From the NCBI GenBank assembly GCA_947504205.1, contig CANNGL010000001.1:62001-126000 (forward strand): 64,000 bases of DNA, written 5' to 3'. The notes below the pieces were generated by a model that worked only from the letters and a program-made list of their open reading frames with translations, had not been told where the DNA came from and did no database searches. Position numbers and translations under genes: made by a program. The DNA is from an uncultured Litoreibacter sp. (GTDB lineage Bacteria; Pseudomonadota; Alphaproteobacteria; Rhodobacterales; Rhodobacteraceae). This document shows, in pieces, positions 56,441-64,000 of this stretch. Every line of letters starts with the position of its first letter. Positions within the stretch are counted from its first letter, which is position 1.

Positions 56441-57097
56441 TCATCTCAGATTGGCCCGCAGCGCGGCTGCGGTTGCGAAGGGCAGGGCGGCAATGCATCC
56501 TGCGGTGATCCCGGCCAGAAACAGCAAAGGCGTTGTGGCAGCCAAACCTTCGGCACCGCGACGCACGCAATCCGCGCCGAAAATCAGTGTGGGCACGTAT
56601 AGAGGCAACACAAGCAATGAGATCAGCAAGCCGCCGCGCTTCAACCCAATCGTCAAGGCCGCGCCAAATGCGCCGATCAGTGACAAAGCCGGAGTGCCCA
56701 CCGCCAGCGAGCTGACAAGCCAAAATATAGCGTCTTGCGGCAAGTTCAGGAAAATACCCAGAAAAGGCGCCGCAATTGCGAGTGGAAGACCAGTTGTCAG
56801 CCAATGCGTCAACGCCTTGATCAGTGCGACGCCTTCCAGAGGCAATGGAGAGCAGGCCAACAAATCGAGTGAGCCATCCTCGAAGTCCAGTTGAAAGATG
56901 CGGTCGAGCGACAGCAGACAGGCCAGCAATGCGCCTACCCACAGAACTCCAGGGGCGATCCGTGACAGCAATTCGCCCTCCGGGCCAACGCCAAACGGGA
57001 TCAGTACAACCAGTATAAGGAAAAACGCCAGCGCCAGTCCAAAGCCGCCGCCAGAGCGTAGTGCCAAGGCCAGATCGCGGCGCAAGAGAGCGATCAT
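56441..57097 (-). CDS. ccmB: Haem exporter permease CcmB
   Basis: 218-residue ABC membrane subunit with six helices. [25 protein letters not shown] is the family loop that contacts CcmA. Its ATG at 57097 overlaps the ccmA stop (ATGA). Confidence 0.93.
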   Translation of the reverse strand: MIALLRRDLALALRSGGGFGLALAFFLILVVLIPFGVGPEGELLSRIAPGVLWVGALLACLLSLDRIFQLDFEDGSLDLLACSPLPLEGVALIKALTHWLTTGLPLAIAAPFLGIFLNLPQDAIFWLVSSLAVGTPALSLIGAFGAALTIGLKRGGLLISLLVLPLYVPTLIFGADCVRRGAEGLAATTPLLFLAGITAGCIAALPFATAAALRANLR

Positions 57098-57714
57098 AAA
57101 AAAGCCTCGTCAAGAAAGGGATTATCTTGTGAGCCAGTATGCCGAAATGGCGTTATATCGAGTATCTGTGCTTCGGGCAGACCCAGATCTATATGCGTCG
57201 CGATCAAGGCAGAGCCGCCATCGTCCAGATGCCTCTGCACGGCTGTCGCAAACCAGCGCACAGCCTCGGCATCCAGTGATACGGTCGGTTCGTCCAATGC
57301 CCAGTAGGGACGGCCTGTTATCAAGAGACGCGCGAGGGACACTCGCCTCTTTTGTCCTGCCGACAGGTGCATCACATGTCGGTCCAACAGATCCCCCAAG
57401 GCAAACGCCTCAATCGCGGGTGTGATGTTCGACGCGCCATAGACCTTCGCCCAGAACTGCAAGTTTCCGGCCACGGTCAACTGCGTCTTCAAACCGTCGG
57501 AATGCGCAGCATACGCAACGTCGTCAAAGGAGAAATCCAAACTGCCTGAAGCATGTGGCGTCAGACCCGCCACGACGCGCAAGAGCGTCGTCTTGCCTGA
57601 TCCGTTGGGCCCTCGCAAGATCGTGGCCTGACCCGCACCAACCTCAAAGTAAAGTGCTGAGAGAATCGTCAACTCACCACGCGCGCAGCTTAGATTATGT
57701 GCAGAAAATGCCAT
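57094..57714 (-). CDS. ccmA: Haem exporter ATPase CcmA
   Basis: 206-residue ABC ATPase. Walker [10 protein letters not shown] is at 35-43, the signature [15 protein letters not shown] near 130, and Walker B with switch is [11 protein letters not shown] near 150-160. First gene of ccmABCD. Unlike the usual alphaproteobacterial cluster, no ccmG follows ccmD; ldtR faces it from the other strand. Confidence 0.94.
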   Translation of the reverse strand: MAFSAHNLSCARGELTILSALYFEVGAGQATILRGPNGSGKTTLLRVVAGLTPHASGSLDFSFDDVAYAAHSDGLKTQLTVAGNLQFWAKVYGASNITPAIEAFALGDLLDRHVMHLSAGQKRRVSLARLLITGRPYWALDEPTVSLDAEAVRWFATAVQRHLDDGGSALIATHIDLGLPEAQILDITPFRHTGSQDNPFLDEAFL

Positions 57715-57770
57715 CTTGATCTCTGCTTAACCCAAAGCAAAAGCATCTAAAAGCACACGATCACGTCAAA

Positions 57771-57790
57771 TTGCATACCATTGCATACAA
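57771..57790. promoter_or_regulatory. TTGCATAC tandem repeat upstream of acnA
   Basis: TTGCATAC occurs at 57771-57778 and 57781-57788, followed by AA, giving the same layout (8 bases, 2-base gap, 10-base period, ending ACAA) as the TTGTATAC element at 5876-5895. It lies about 95 bases before the acnA start in the ccmA/acnA divergent region. A small hairpin (57800-57821) lies in the acnA leader beyond it. Candidate operator for a shared regulator. Confidence 0.55.
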
Positions 57791-57882
57791 AAAAACTCGT
57801 CAAGAGCGGTTTCGCCCTTGATCGCGGGGGGGCGGAGGGTCTAGAGCAGGGCCAATTCCATTCATCATACCGGGAGCGCGCC

Positions 57883-60654
57883 ATGCCTATCGTCGTTGGA
57901 CAGGACACAGCCAAGACCCGCCGCGAATTAACTGCGGGCGGCAAAACATTCGCTTACTACTCGATCAAAGCAGCTCAAGACGCAGGGTTGGGAGATTTTT
58001 CAAATCTGCCTGCAGCGCTGAAAGTCGTGCTTGAAAACATGTTGCGCTTTGAAGACGGCAAGACGGTTTCCGTCGATGACATCAAGGCGTTTTCCGATTG
58101 GGGCAAAGCAGGTGGCAAGAACCCCAAGGAAATTGCCTATCGTCCAGCCCGCGTCTTGATGCAGGACTTTACGGGTGTGCCTGCAGTGGTTGATTTGGCC
58201 GCGATGCGAGATGGTTTGGTGGCCCTTGGTGGCGACGCAGAAAAGATCAACCCGCTCAACCCTGTCGATCTGGTCATTGACCATTCGGTGATGATTGATG
58301 AATTCGGCAATCCAAGGGCGTTCCAGATGAACGTCGACCGGGAATATGAGCGCAACATGGAGCGCTACACCTTCCTGAAATGGGGCCAGTCAGCCTTTGA
58401 CAACTTTCGCGTTGTGCCTCCCGGAACCGGGATTTGCCATCAGGTGAACCTTGAATATCTCGCAAAGACCGTTTGGTCCGATACTGATCAAAATGGCGAT
58501 ATGGTTGCCTATCCCGATACGCTGGTCGGGACCGACAGCCACACGACCATGGTTAACGGCGCGGCGGTTCTCGGTTGGGGTGTTGGCGGGATCGAGGCAG
58601 AGGCCGCGATGCTGGGCCAGCCGATCTCCATGCTTATCCCGGAAGTGATCGGGTTCAAACTGACCGGTGCGATGAAAGAAGGCACCACGGCCACCGACCT
58701 CGTTCTGAAAGTCGTGCAGATGCTGCGCGAAAAGGGTGTTGTTGGTAAATTCGTGGAATTCTACGGCGACGGACTGGACAATGTGCCTCTCGCTGACCGG
58801 GCAACTATTGGCAACATGGCGCCGGAATATGGCGCGACTTGTGGTTTCTTCCCGATTGATCAGATCACCCTGAACTACCTGCATCAGACGGGTCGCGATG
58901 AGGACGATATTGCTCTGGTCGAGGCCTATGCAAAGGAAAACGGGTTCTGGCGTGAAACCGGTTATGACCCGATTTATACCGATACGTTGGAGCTTGATAT
59001 GGGTACGATTGTGCCCGCAATCTCCGGCCCGAAACGTCCACAGGATTATATCGCACTGGATGAGGCGGCAAAGGCATTCGGCGCGTATGTCAAAGGCGAG
59101 CGGGGCGGGAAATCTGCGCCGGTTCTGGAGAAAGCCGAAATGACTGCGGAAGGGGGTGCGCCTGCGCCACACAGCATTCCGGGCGATGAAGGCCACCACA
59201 AAAGCGTGGCTGTTGCCGGTGAAGAGTACAAAATCCATGACGGGACCATCGTGATTGCGTCGATCACCTCCTGTACCAATACCTCTAATCCCTATGTGAT
59301 GATCGGTGCGGGACTTGTTGCGCGAAAAGCCCGCGAGCTTGGCCTGAACCGAAAGCCATGGGTGAAAACGTCACTGGCACCGGGGTCTCAGGTTGTCTCC
59401 GCTTATCTCGAAGCGGCCGATCTGCAGGATGATCTGGACGCCATTGGGTTCAACCTTGTTGGCTATGGCTGCACGACCTGTATCGGCAATTCGGGCCCGA
59501 TCCAGAAAGAGCTATCGGAGGCCGTCAACAAGGGCGATATCATCGCCACGTCTGTTTTGTCGGGTAACCGTAACTTCGAGGGTCGGATCAGCCCGGATGT
59601 TCGGGCAAACTATCTTGCTTCGCCACCGCTGGTCGTTGCGTACGCGCTAGCCGGGGACATGAATATCGATATTGCCAAGGACCCGATCGGGCAGGGCAAG
59701 GATGGGCAGGATGTGTATCTGAAAGATATCTGGCCGTCGCAGCAAGAGATTGCTGATCTGGTCGAGAAGACTGTTACACGCGAAGCGTTTCAGTCGAAAT
59801 ATGCTGATGTCTTCAAGGGCGATGACAAATGGCAGGGTGTGGAGACCACCGATAGCCTGACCTATGACTGGCCGTCTACGTCGACCTATGTGCAAAACCC
59901 ACCCTATTTCCAGGGTATGGGTGCAGAACCCGGAACGATCTCGAATGTCGAGGGTGCCAAGGTTCTTGCGCTGTTGGGCGACATGGTTACGACCGATCAC
60001 ATCTCGCCAGCAGGATCGTTCAAGGAAACAACACCGGCAGGGCAATATCTGACAGATCGCCAGGTTGCTCCGCGGGAGTTCAACTCCTACGGCTCGCGGC
60101 GCGGTAATCATGAGGTGATGATGCGCGGCACCTTTGCTAATATCCGGATCAAGAACGAGATGCTGGATGGTGTTGAGGGTGGTTATACCAAGGGACCGGA
60201 TGGCAGCCAGATGTCGATCTTTGATGCGGCGATGGCCTATCAGGAGCAGGGTACGCCGCTGGTAATCTTTGCAGGTGAGCAATACGGCGCTGGCTCTTCG
60301 CGGGATTGGGCGGCCAAGGGGACAGCCTTGCTGGGCGTGAAGGCAGTCGTTGCGGAGAGCTTCGAACGCATTCACCGGTCGAACCTTGTGGGTATGGGCG
60401 TCATTCCATTCGAGTTCACCGGCGGTGACAGTCGCAAATCGCTTGGCCTCACTGGCGAGGAGACCGTGTCTATCACGGGACTTGAGGGTGATCTGAAACC
60501 TTTGTCGGACGTGCCTGCCGTGATCACAATGGCGGATGGCTCGACCAAGGATATTACCTTGAAGTGCCGGATCGATACCGCCATCGAGAAAGAATATATC
60601 GAGCATGGTGGCGTACTGCACTATGTGCTGCGCAATCTGGCCAAGGCGGCTTGA
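57883..60654 (+). CDS. acnA: Aconitate hydratase A
   Basis: 923-residue [4Fe-4S] enzyme of the TCA cycle (citrate to isocitrate via cis-aconitate), AcnA/IRP1 type. The three cluster ligands are visible: Cys464 in SITSCTNTSNP, and Cys530 and Cys533 in YGCTTCIG; their spacing matches IRP1-type aconitases. The C-terminal swivel domain shows YGAGSSRDWAAKG. The ATG at 57883 follows CGGGAG; the in-frame upstream region is promoter. Monocistronic, preceded by the TTGCATAC tandem element. Confidence 0.96.
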   Translation: MPIVVGQDTAKTRRELTAGGKTFAYYSIKAAQDAGLGDFSNLPAALKVVLENMLRFEDGKTVSVDDIKAFSDWGKAGGKNPKEIAYRPARVLMQDFTGVPAVVDLAAMRDGLVALGGDAEKINPLNPVDLVIDHSVMIDEFGNPRAFQMNVDREYERNMERYTFLKWGQSAFDNFRVVPPGTGICHQVNLEYLAKTVWSDTDQNGDMVAYPDTLVGTDSHTTMVNGAAVLGWGVGGIEAEAAMLGQPISMLIPEVIGFKLTGAMKEGTTATDLVLKVVQMLREKGVVGKFVEFYGDGLDNVPLADRATIGNMAPEYGATCGFFPIDQITLNYLHQTGRDEDDIALVEAYAKENGFWRETGYDPIYTDTLELDMGTIVPAISGPKRPQDYIALDEAAKAFGAYVKGERGGKSAPVLEKAEMTAEGGAPAPHSIPGDEGHHKSVAVAGEEYKIHDGTIVIASITSCTNTSNPYVMIGAGLVARKARELGLNRKPWVKTSLAPGSQVVSAYLEAADLQDDLDAIGFNLVGYGCTTCIGNSGPIQKELSEAVNKGDIIATSVLSGNRNFEGRISPDVRANYLASPPLVVAYALAGDMNIDIAKDPIGQGKDGQDVYLKDIWPSQQEIADLVEKTVTREAFQSKYADVFKGDDKWQGVETTDSLTYDWPSTSTYVQNPPYFQGMGAEPGTISNVEGAKVLALLGDMVTTDHISPAGSFKETTPAGQYLTDRQVAPREFNSYGSRRGNHEVMMRGTFANIRIKNEMLDGVEGGYTKGPDGSQMSIFDAAMAYQEQGTPLVIFAGEQYGAGSSRDWAAKGTALLGVKAVVAESFERIHRSNLVGMGVIPFEFTGGDSRKSLGLTGEETVSITGLEGDLKPLSDVPAVITMADGSTKDITLKCRIDTAIEKEYIEHGGVLHYVLRNLAKAA

Positions 60655-60663
60655 GAATGCTTT

Positions 60664-60736
60664 GCGCGGCGTCTTTGACGCCGCGCGGTGGCCGGGGGGA
60701 CGCTGTCCCCCCGGGACCCCCCTGGGATATTTTTCA
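60664..60736. repeat. GC-rich intergenic repeat of the Rhodobacterales 'gatattttt' type
   Basis: First hairpin: GCGCGGCGTC (60664-60673) with GACGCCGCGC (60677-60686), loop TTT. Second: CCGGGGGGA (60692-60700) with TCCCCCCGG (60706-60714), loop of 5. The stretch ends GGGATATTTTT. From memory this composite occurs many times between genes in Rhodobacteraceae. It probably also ends acnA transcription. Confidence 0.7.
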
Positions 60737-60795
60737 ACATGGGAAGACCGAAACCGGCTTTGACATAGGCCGTTCTTTTCCTGTCTGATAGGGCC

Positions 60796-61242
60796 ATGAA
60801 AGGTTTTCCTGATTTACCGCCTATCTGGCTTGTGGGGTTTTTGATCCTGAACTGGATCATCGCGACACTCATACCCGGCAATCCGTCTGCACCGGTGTTG
60901 GTCTGGCTGGGATGGTCGTTGATTGGGGTCGGATTGTTGCTGATTGCGTGGTCGGCGGCGTGGTTCTGGGTCAAGAAAACGACCATCGAGCCAAATCATG
61001 AGCCCAGCCGTCTTATCGTCGAAGGGCCTTACCGAATTTCGCGCAATCCGATCTATTTGGCGATGTTGATTATCCTGCTGGGCGCTGTCATTGGTCGGGG
61101 TCAACCCGTGGCACTGGTTCTCCTTCCCCTGTTTTTTGGTGTTTTGACTCGCAGATTCGTGCAGCCGGAAGAGGTAATGCTGCGAAACGCTTTTGGTGCC
61201 GAGGCAGAAGACTATCTTGCGCGCACCCGGCGGTGGTTATGA
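60796..61242 (+). CDS. Membrane methyltransferase, isoprenylcysteine/phospholipid methyltransferase-like
   Basis: 148 residues with about four helices. EGPYRISRNPIYLAMLIILLGAVIGRG (about 75-100) is the SAM-binding signature of the PEMT/ICMT family, and VQPEEVMLRNAFGAEAEDYLARTRRWL (C-terminal) carries the conserved EE and the Tyr/Arg. Substrate unknown: bacterial members methylate lipids or small thiols. Stands alone on this strand. Confidence 0.85.
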   Translation: MKGFPDLPPIWLVGFLILNWIIATLIPGNPSAPVLVWLGWSLIGVGLLLIAWSAAWFWVKKTTIEPNHEPSRLIVEGPYRISRNPIYLAMLIILLGAVIGRGQPVALVLLPLFFGVLTRRFVQPEEVMLRNAFGAEAEDYLARTRRWL

Positions 61243-61324
61243 CATTGCCTCGCAAAGGCTTGATTGGCGGTGCGAGATGGCCGAGGCTATGTAGAGGTCA
61301 GCTACAGAAACGAGAGTTCACTCA

Positions 61325-62032
61325 ATGCGCAAACTAGTCTTGGCTGCCGCCCTTTCATTGGTAAGTTTCGGTGCCATCGCGCCGGACGCGAAGGCGGATA
61401 ACATTGTCGTCGAACTCTATACGTCACAGGGCTGCTCATCCTGTCCACCTGCAGATAAACTGCTGGGGGATCTCGCAAAGAAAGAGGGCATCATAGCCCT
61501 GTCTTTGCATGTTGATTACTGGGATTACCTGGGCTGGAAGGATGTGTTTTCATCGCCCGCCTTCGCCGACCGGCAGCGCCGTTATGCACAGGCTGCAGGC
61601 AGTACAATGATCTACACGCCACAAATGGTAATCGGTGGCAAAGATCAGGTTGTGGGCACGCGGGTCATGGAAGTCGCTGACGCGCTTCAGGCGCACTCCA
61701 CGAAGGTGTCGCCAGTGAGCCTGATGGCGCGCTCAAGCGGAACCCGCGCGGAAATTGCGCTGCAAGCGCGCGATCAGTCTGCGCTCCCGGATGAGATGAT
61801 TGTTCAACTGGTTCGGTATTTGCCCAGCGAAACAGTCAAGATCGAACGCGGCGAAAATGCCGGGCGTAGCATCACCTACCACAATATCGTGACGAGCTGG
61901 AATGAAGTCGCAGTTTGGGACGGGCTGGCGGCGCTGTCCATCGAAGCACCTTTAGAGGGTGATGCGCCGGGCGTCGTCATTTTGCAGGACGGGCGGGCGG
62001 GCCCGATTCTGGCAGCGGTCCAGCTTAACTAG
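61325..62032 (+). CDS. DUF1223 secreted thioredoxin-like protein
   Basis: 235 residues. Signal peptide about 1-24 (cleavage AKADN). VVELYTSQGCSSCPPADKLL (about 28-47) contains the redox-type motif CSSC (Cys37, Cys40) of DUF1223; HVDYWDYLGWKDVFSSPAFADRQRRYA is the second hallmark. Periplasmic thiol chemistry is plausible but untested. Converges with the acyltransferase gene, overlapping by 8 bases at the 3' ends. Confidence 0.87.
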   Translation: MRKLVLAAALSLVSFGAIAPDAKADNIVVELYTSQGCSSCPPADKLLGDLAKKEGIIALSLHVDYWDYLGWKDVFSSPAFADRQRRYAQAAGSTMIYTPQMVIGGKDQVVGTRVMEVADALQAHSTKVSPVSLMARSSGTRAEIALQARDQSALPDEMIVQLVRYLPSETVKIERGENAGRSITYHNIVTSWNEVAVWDGLAALSIEAPLEGDAPGVVILQDGRAGPILAAVQLN

Positions 62033-62960
62033 GCGGCTTTTGCCGATCTGGCTTCCAGCGCCGATGTATCCAGAACCACTGGTCCATGTGATCGCGCGCA
62101 AGATCTTCAAGGCTGTCGTTCAAAGCTTGCGTCATTTCGCGGGGCGTGGTGTGAGGGATTGGCGCCTCGCAGAGCACTTCAAAATCGAGACCGTTTGGTT
62201 GCCGGATGCCATATACCGGGACGACAAGAGCGTCATATTTGATCGCCAGTTCTGCGGCTGACAGCGCGGTGGGTGCCGGCTTGCCAAAGAAAGTCAGGTC
62301 CGCACCGTCATACATGTATTGATCCATCAGGAAACCGGCCATACCGCCTGCGCGCAGAAACTTAATTAGGCCCGATAAGCCCTTGCGCCCCCTTGGAAAT
62401 ACCGGAGTGCCAACAATTGAAATGGCATCCACGTAATAGGGATTGAAATAGCTGTTATTCATCTCGCGGTAGAGGGCCCCTACATTGAAGCCAGCAGCGA
62501 TCAAAGCTGCTCGCGGGGCGTCGTAGTTCCCGAAATGCCCGGTGACCAACACAACGGGTCGGCCAGCTTCGTGGGCAGAACGCAGCGCCTCAACGCCGGG
62601 GCCTTTCAAGGGGGCGTGGGCGAAGCGCTTGGTGAATCCCTTGCCGGAAAATATCTCGATCAACGTGCGCCCGGCATTGTCGGAAACCGCACGGATCAGG
62701 CGTTTGACTTCGTGTTCGGGCAATTCCGGGCAAACATAGGCCAGATTTTCGCGCACGCGTTTGTCATATCCCGCAATTGGCGCGACGAGATGAGCCACCA
62801 ACCAGCCGGTGAGTGGGACGCGAATTCGATAAGGCAGCAATAGAGCCGTCCCGATAATTAGCCGGATCGCCAGATAGACCAGAAGATCGGAAAATGTTTT
62901 CTGGCCCTGGGCCGTTTCAACGCCGCGCATCATCGCCTCGTGTTTCGCGATGCCAGACAT
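62025..62960 (-). CDS. LpxL/HtrB-family lipid A acyltransferase-like protein
   Basis: 311 residues. One N-terminal membrane helix (about 26-45) precedes the acyltransferase domain. The catalytic HX4D motif is HFGNYD (His142 and Asp147); FLMDQYMYDGADLTFFGKPAP is the typical later segment. It should add a secondary acyl chain to lipid A or act on a related lipid. GGAGCAGGA supports the ATG at 62960. It overlaps the upstream EamA gene's 3' end by about 44 bases. Confidence 0.85.
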   Translation of the reverse strand: MSGIAKHEAMMRGVETAQGQKTFSDLLVYLAIRLIIGTALLLPYRIRVPLTGWLVAHLVAPIAGYDKRVRENLAYVCPELPEHEVKRLIRAVSDNAGRTLIEIFSGKGFTKRFAHAPLKGPGVEALRSAHEAGRPVVLVTGHFGNYDAPRAALIAAGFNVGALYREMNNSYFNPYYVDAISIVGTPVFPRGRKGLSGLIKFLRAGGMAGFLMDQYMYDGADLTFFGKPAPTALSAAELAIKYDALVVPVYGIRQPNGLDFEVLCEAPIPHTTPREMTQALNDSLEDLARDHMDQWFWIHRRWKPDRQKPPS

Positions 62961-63786
62961 AGAGTCCTGCTCCGATGATCACAAGGGCGCCGAGATAGAC
63001 TGCGAAATCAGGCCAGTCGCCAAAGAAGGTGATTTGCCAAAACGAAGCAAAAAGAAGCGCGGAATAGCTGAACGGGGCGAGCAGTGATGCTTCGGCCAGA
63101 GAAAGGGCGCGGATGAGCAAAAGTTGACCGGCTGCCCCGAAGGCGCCGACAAGTATCAGTGGCGCAATCGCGGATATCGGCGTGGGTTCCCAGTAGAAAG
63201 GAGCCACGCCTGACAGAACAAGGGTGCCAGCCACGCCGGTATAAAAGAGCGATGTCCAGACATCTTCGTCCCGGCCCGCAAGCCTCGTCGCAAGATTATA
63301 CGCGGAATAGCACAACATGCCGCCGATCGGCAGCAGGATTGCCCACGAGAACTCAGCTGAACCGGGGCGCAAGACGATCAGAGCTCCGAGCAGGGCAACC
63401 CCTGCGGCGACTGCACGGCGGATGCCAAAGCGCTCGCCCAACAAAACGGCTGCGCCGAGCATGATGATGATTGGAGCTAGCTGCATGATGGTCGTGGTTT
63501 CGACCAGCGAGACATACCGAAAACCGCTGAAGAAAAAGCCAGTCGCTGACAACAGAACCAAGGCACGAAAGGCTTGTAGAAAAGGGTGATCTGTTTGCAG
63601 GACGTCTTTCAGACGCGGCAGGATCAGCATGGTTACGATGATCATCTGTCCTGCGTATCGAGCCCAAAGCGTGGTGGTCGTCGGGACCTGATCTGCCAAG
63701 AGCTTTGCCATCAGGTCCATAAGCGAAAAGCAAAGCGTTGCAATCAGCATCAGGCCTATGGCGAGACCGGTTTTGGACTGGTTCAA
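62917..63786 (-). CDS. EamA/DMT-superfamily transporter
   Basis: 289 residues, ten helices, two EamA repeats (about 7-140 and 150-282). The start appears to be a TTG at 63786 overlapping the nthA stop (TTGA), since the first helix begins by residue 8; an ATG at 63750 would cut into that helix. Substrate unknown. Located between the nitrile hydratase and acyltransferase genes. Confidence 0.82.
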   Translation of the reverse strand: MNQSKTGLAIGLMLIATLCFSLMDLMAKLLADQVPTTTTLWARYAGQMIIVTMLILPRLKDVLQTDHPFLQAFRALVLLSATGFFFSGFRYVSLVETTTIMQLAPIIIMLGAAVLLGERFGIRRAVAAGVALLGALIVLRPGSAEFSWAILLPIGGMLCYSAYNLATRLAGRDEDVWTSLFYTGVAGTLVLSGVAPFYWEPTPISAIAPLILVGAFGAAGQLLLIRALSLAEASLLAPFSYSALLFASFWQITFFGDWPDFAVYLGALVIIGAGLYVWHRETRGDDARR

Positions 63787-64000
63787 GCCGGGTCTTTCGG
63801 AAGCCCGGTTCCGATCATGCTGTCGCGAGTCACCAGAGCTGCCAGAGCATGCGTATCAAGGTTTTCAGTGCCTGACGGCCGGGCTGGCAGAACGATATAG
63901 CGCATGTCGGCTGTGCTATCGTGTACCCTGACCGTTTTGGTCTCGGGCAATTGCACACCAAACTCGCGCAGAACAGCTCGTGGTTCGCGAACGGCGCGCG
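63783..64000 (-). CDS. nthA: Nitrile hydratase alpha subunit (partial, C-terminal 72 residues)
   Basis: I translated the minus strand from the window edge to the TGA at 63783. The visible 72 residues include [36 protein letters not shown] and [14 protein letters not shown], which together are the C-terminus of nitrile hydratase alpha subunits (Fe or Co enzymes hydrating nitriles to amides). The metal-binding CxxCSC site lies outside the window. The beta subunit and activator genes, if present, should lie upstream of the window end. The stop overlaps the EamA start. Confidence 0.85.
   Translation of the reverse strand, partial: RAVREPRAVLREFGVQLPETKTVRVHDSTADMRYIVLPARPSGTENLDTHALAALVTRDSMIGTGLPKDPA

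Overview
The window comes from a chromosome of the order Rhodobacterales (Roseobacter group, Alphaproteobacteria). This rests on the propionyl-CoA carboxylase/methylmalonyl-CoA mutase locus governed by a PccR-type regulator, the hemP/imelysin iron locus with an iron-rhodo-box-like site, the LdtR, HdaA and CcmABCD homologues, and a GC-rich 'gatattttt' intergenic repeat that I associate with this order. Composition looks moderately GC-rich by eye. No phage, insertion sequence, CRISPR array or rRNA operon is visible. One tRNA (Gly-GCC) is present. Most genes overlap or nearly touch (many ATGA/GTGA junctions), so operons can be read directly.

Layout. 1-7123: a TctE/TctD two-component system (kinase cut by the window edge) divergent from a tripartite tricarboxylate transporter (TctC, then a TctA-TctB fusion), a PrpF-family isomerase, a small orphan protein and a 2-hydroxyacid dehydrogenase. 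7171-12874 (minus): an iron operon hemP, a Cys-rich protein, imelysin, a di-haem c-type oxidoreductase, a second imelysin with an altered motif, and a DUF1513 protein. 13349-16919: a UDP-glucuronate decarboxylase facing a TPR/GT41 (SPINDLY-type) glycosyltransferase, then tRNA-Gly. 17053-20235 (minus): a secreted protein, an EEP-fold enzyme, a TerB/DnaJ protein, GNAT and VOC proteins. 20288-28871: 5-FCL, YmdB, EamA, two SLC13/RCK transporters converging on a lipoprotein and a 53-residue protein, YebC and LysE. 28908-32106: EamA and betI-betA.

32103-46540 is the propionyl-CoA module: hydrolase-pccR (minus), MFS exporter (minus), pccB-ridA-cupin-hypothetical, small lipoproteins and a hypothetical gene with several terminators, pccA, a hypothetical gene, a DUF4174 gene (minus), a sulfotransferase-like gene and methylmalonyl-CoA mutase. 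TTTGCAAA-type boxes lie before both pccR and pccB. Together these convert propionyl-CoA to succinyl-CoA; epimerase and MeaB are not in the window.

46705-55423 is housekeeping: PerM, HdaA, ppk-ppx, aspartate aminotransferase, an XRE regulator overlapping sdhE, and ldtR. 55460-57714 (minus) is ccmABCD without ccmG. 57883-60654 is aconitase acnA, preceded by a tandem TTGCATAC element that closely matches a TTGTATAC element inside the tricarboxylate locus some 52 kb away. 60796-64000: a methyltransferase, a DUF1223 protein, an LpxL-like acyltransferase, an EamA transporter and the C-terminus of nitrile hydratase alpha.

The points I would follow up first are the shared TTGYATAC element linking tricarboxylate uptake and aconitase, the PccR-like boxes, the hairpin terminator directly before pccA, the altered imelysin/di-haem pair, and the GT41 enzyme. 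None is proven novel from sequence alone.
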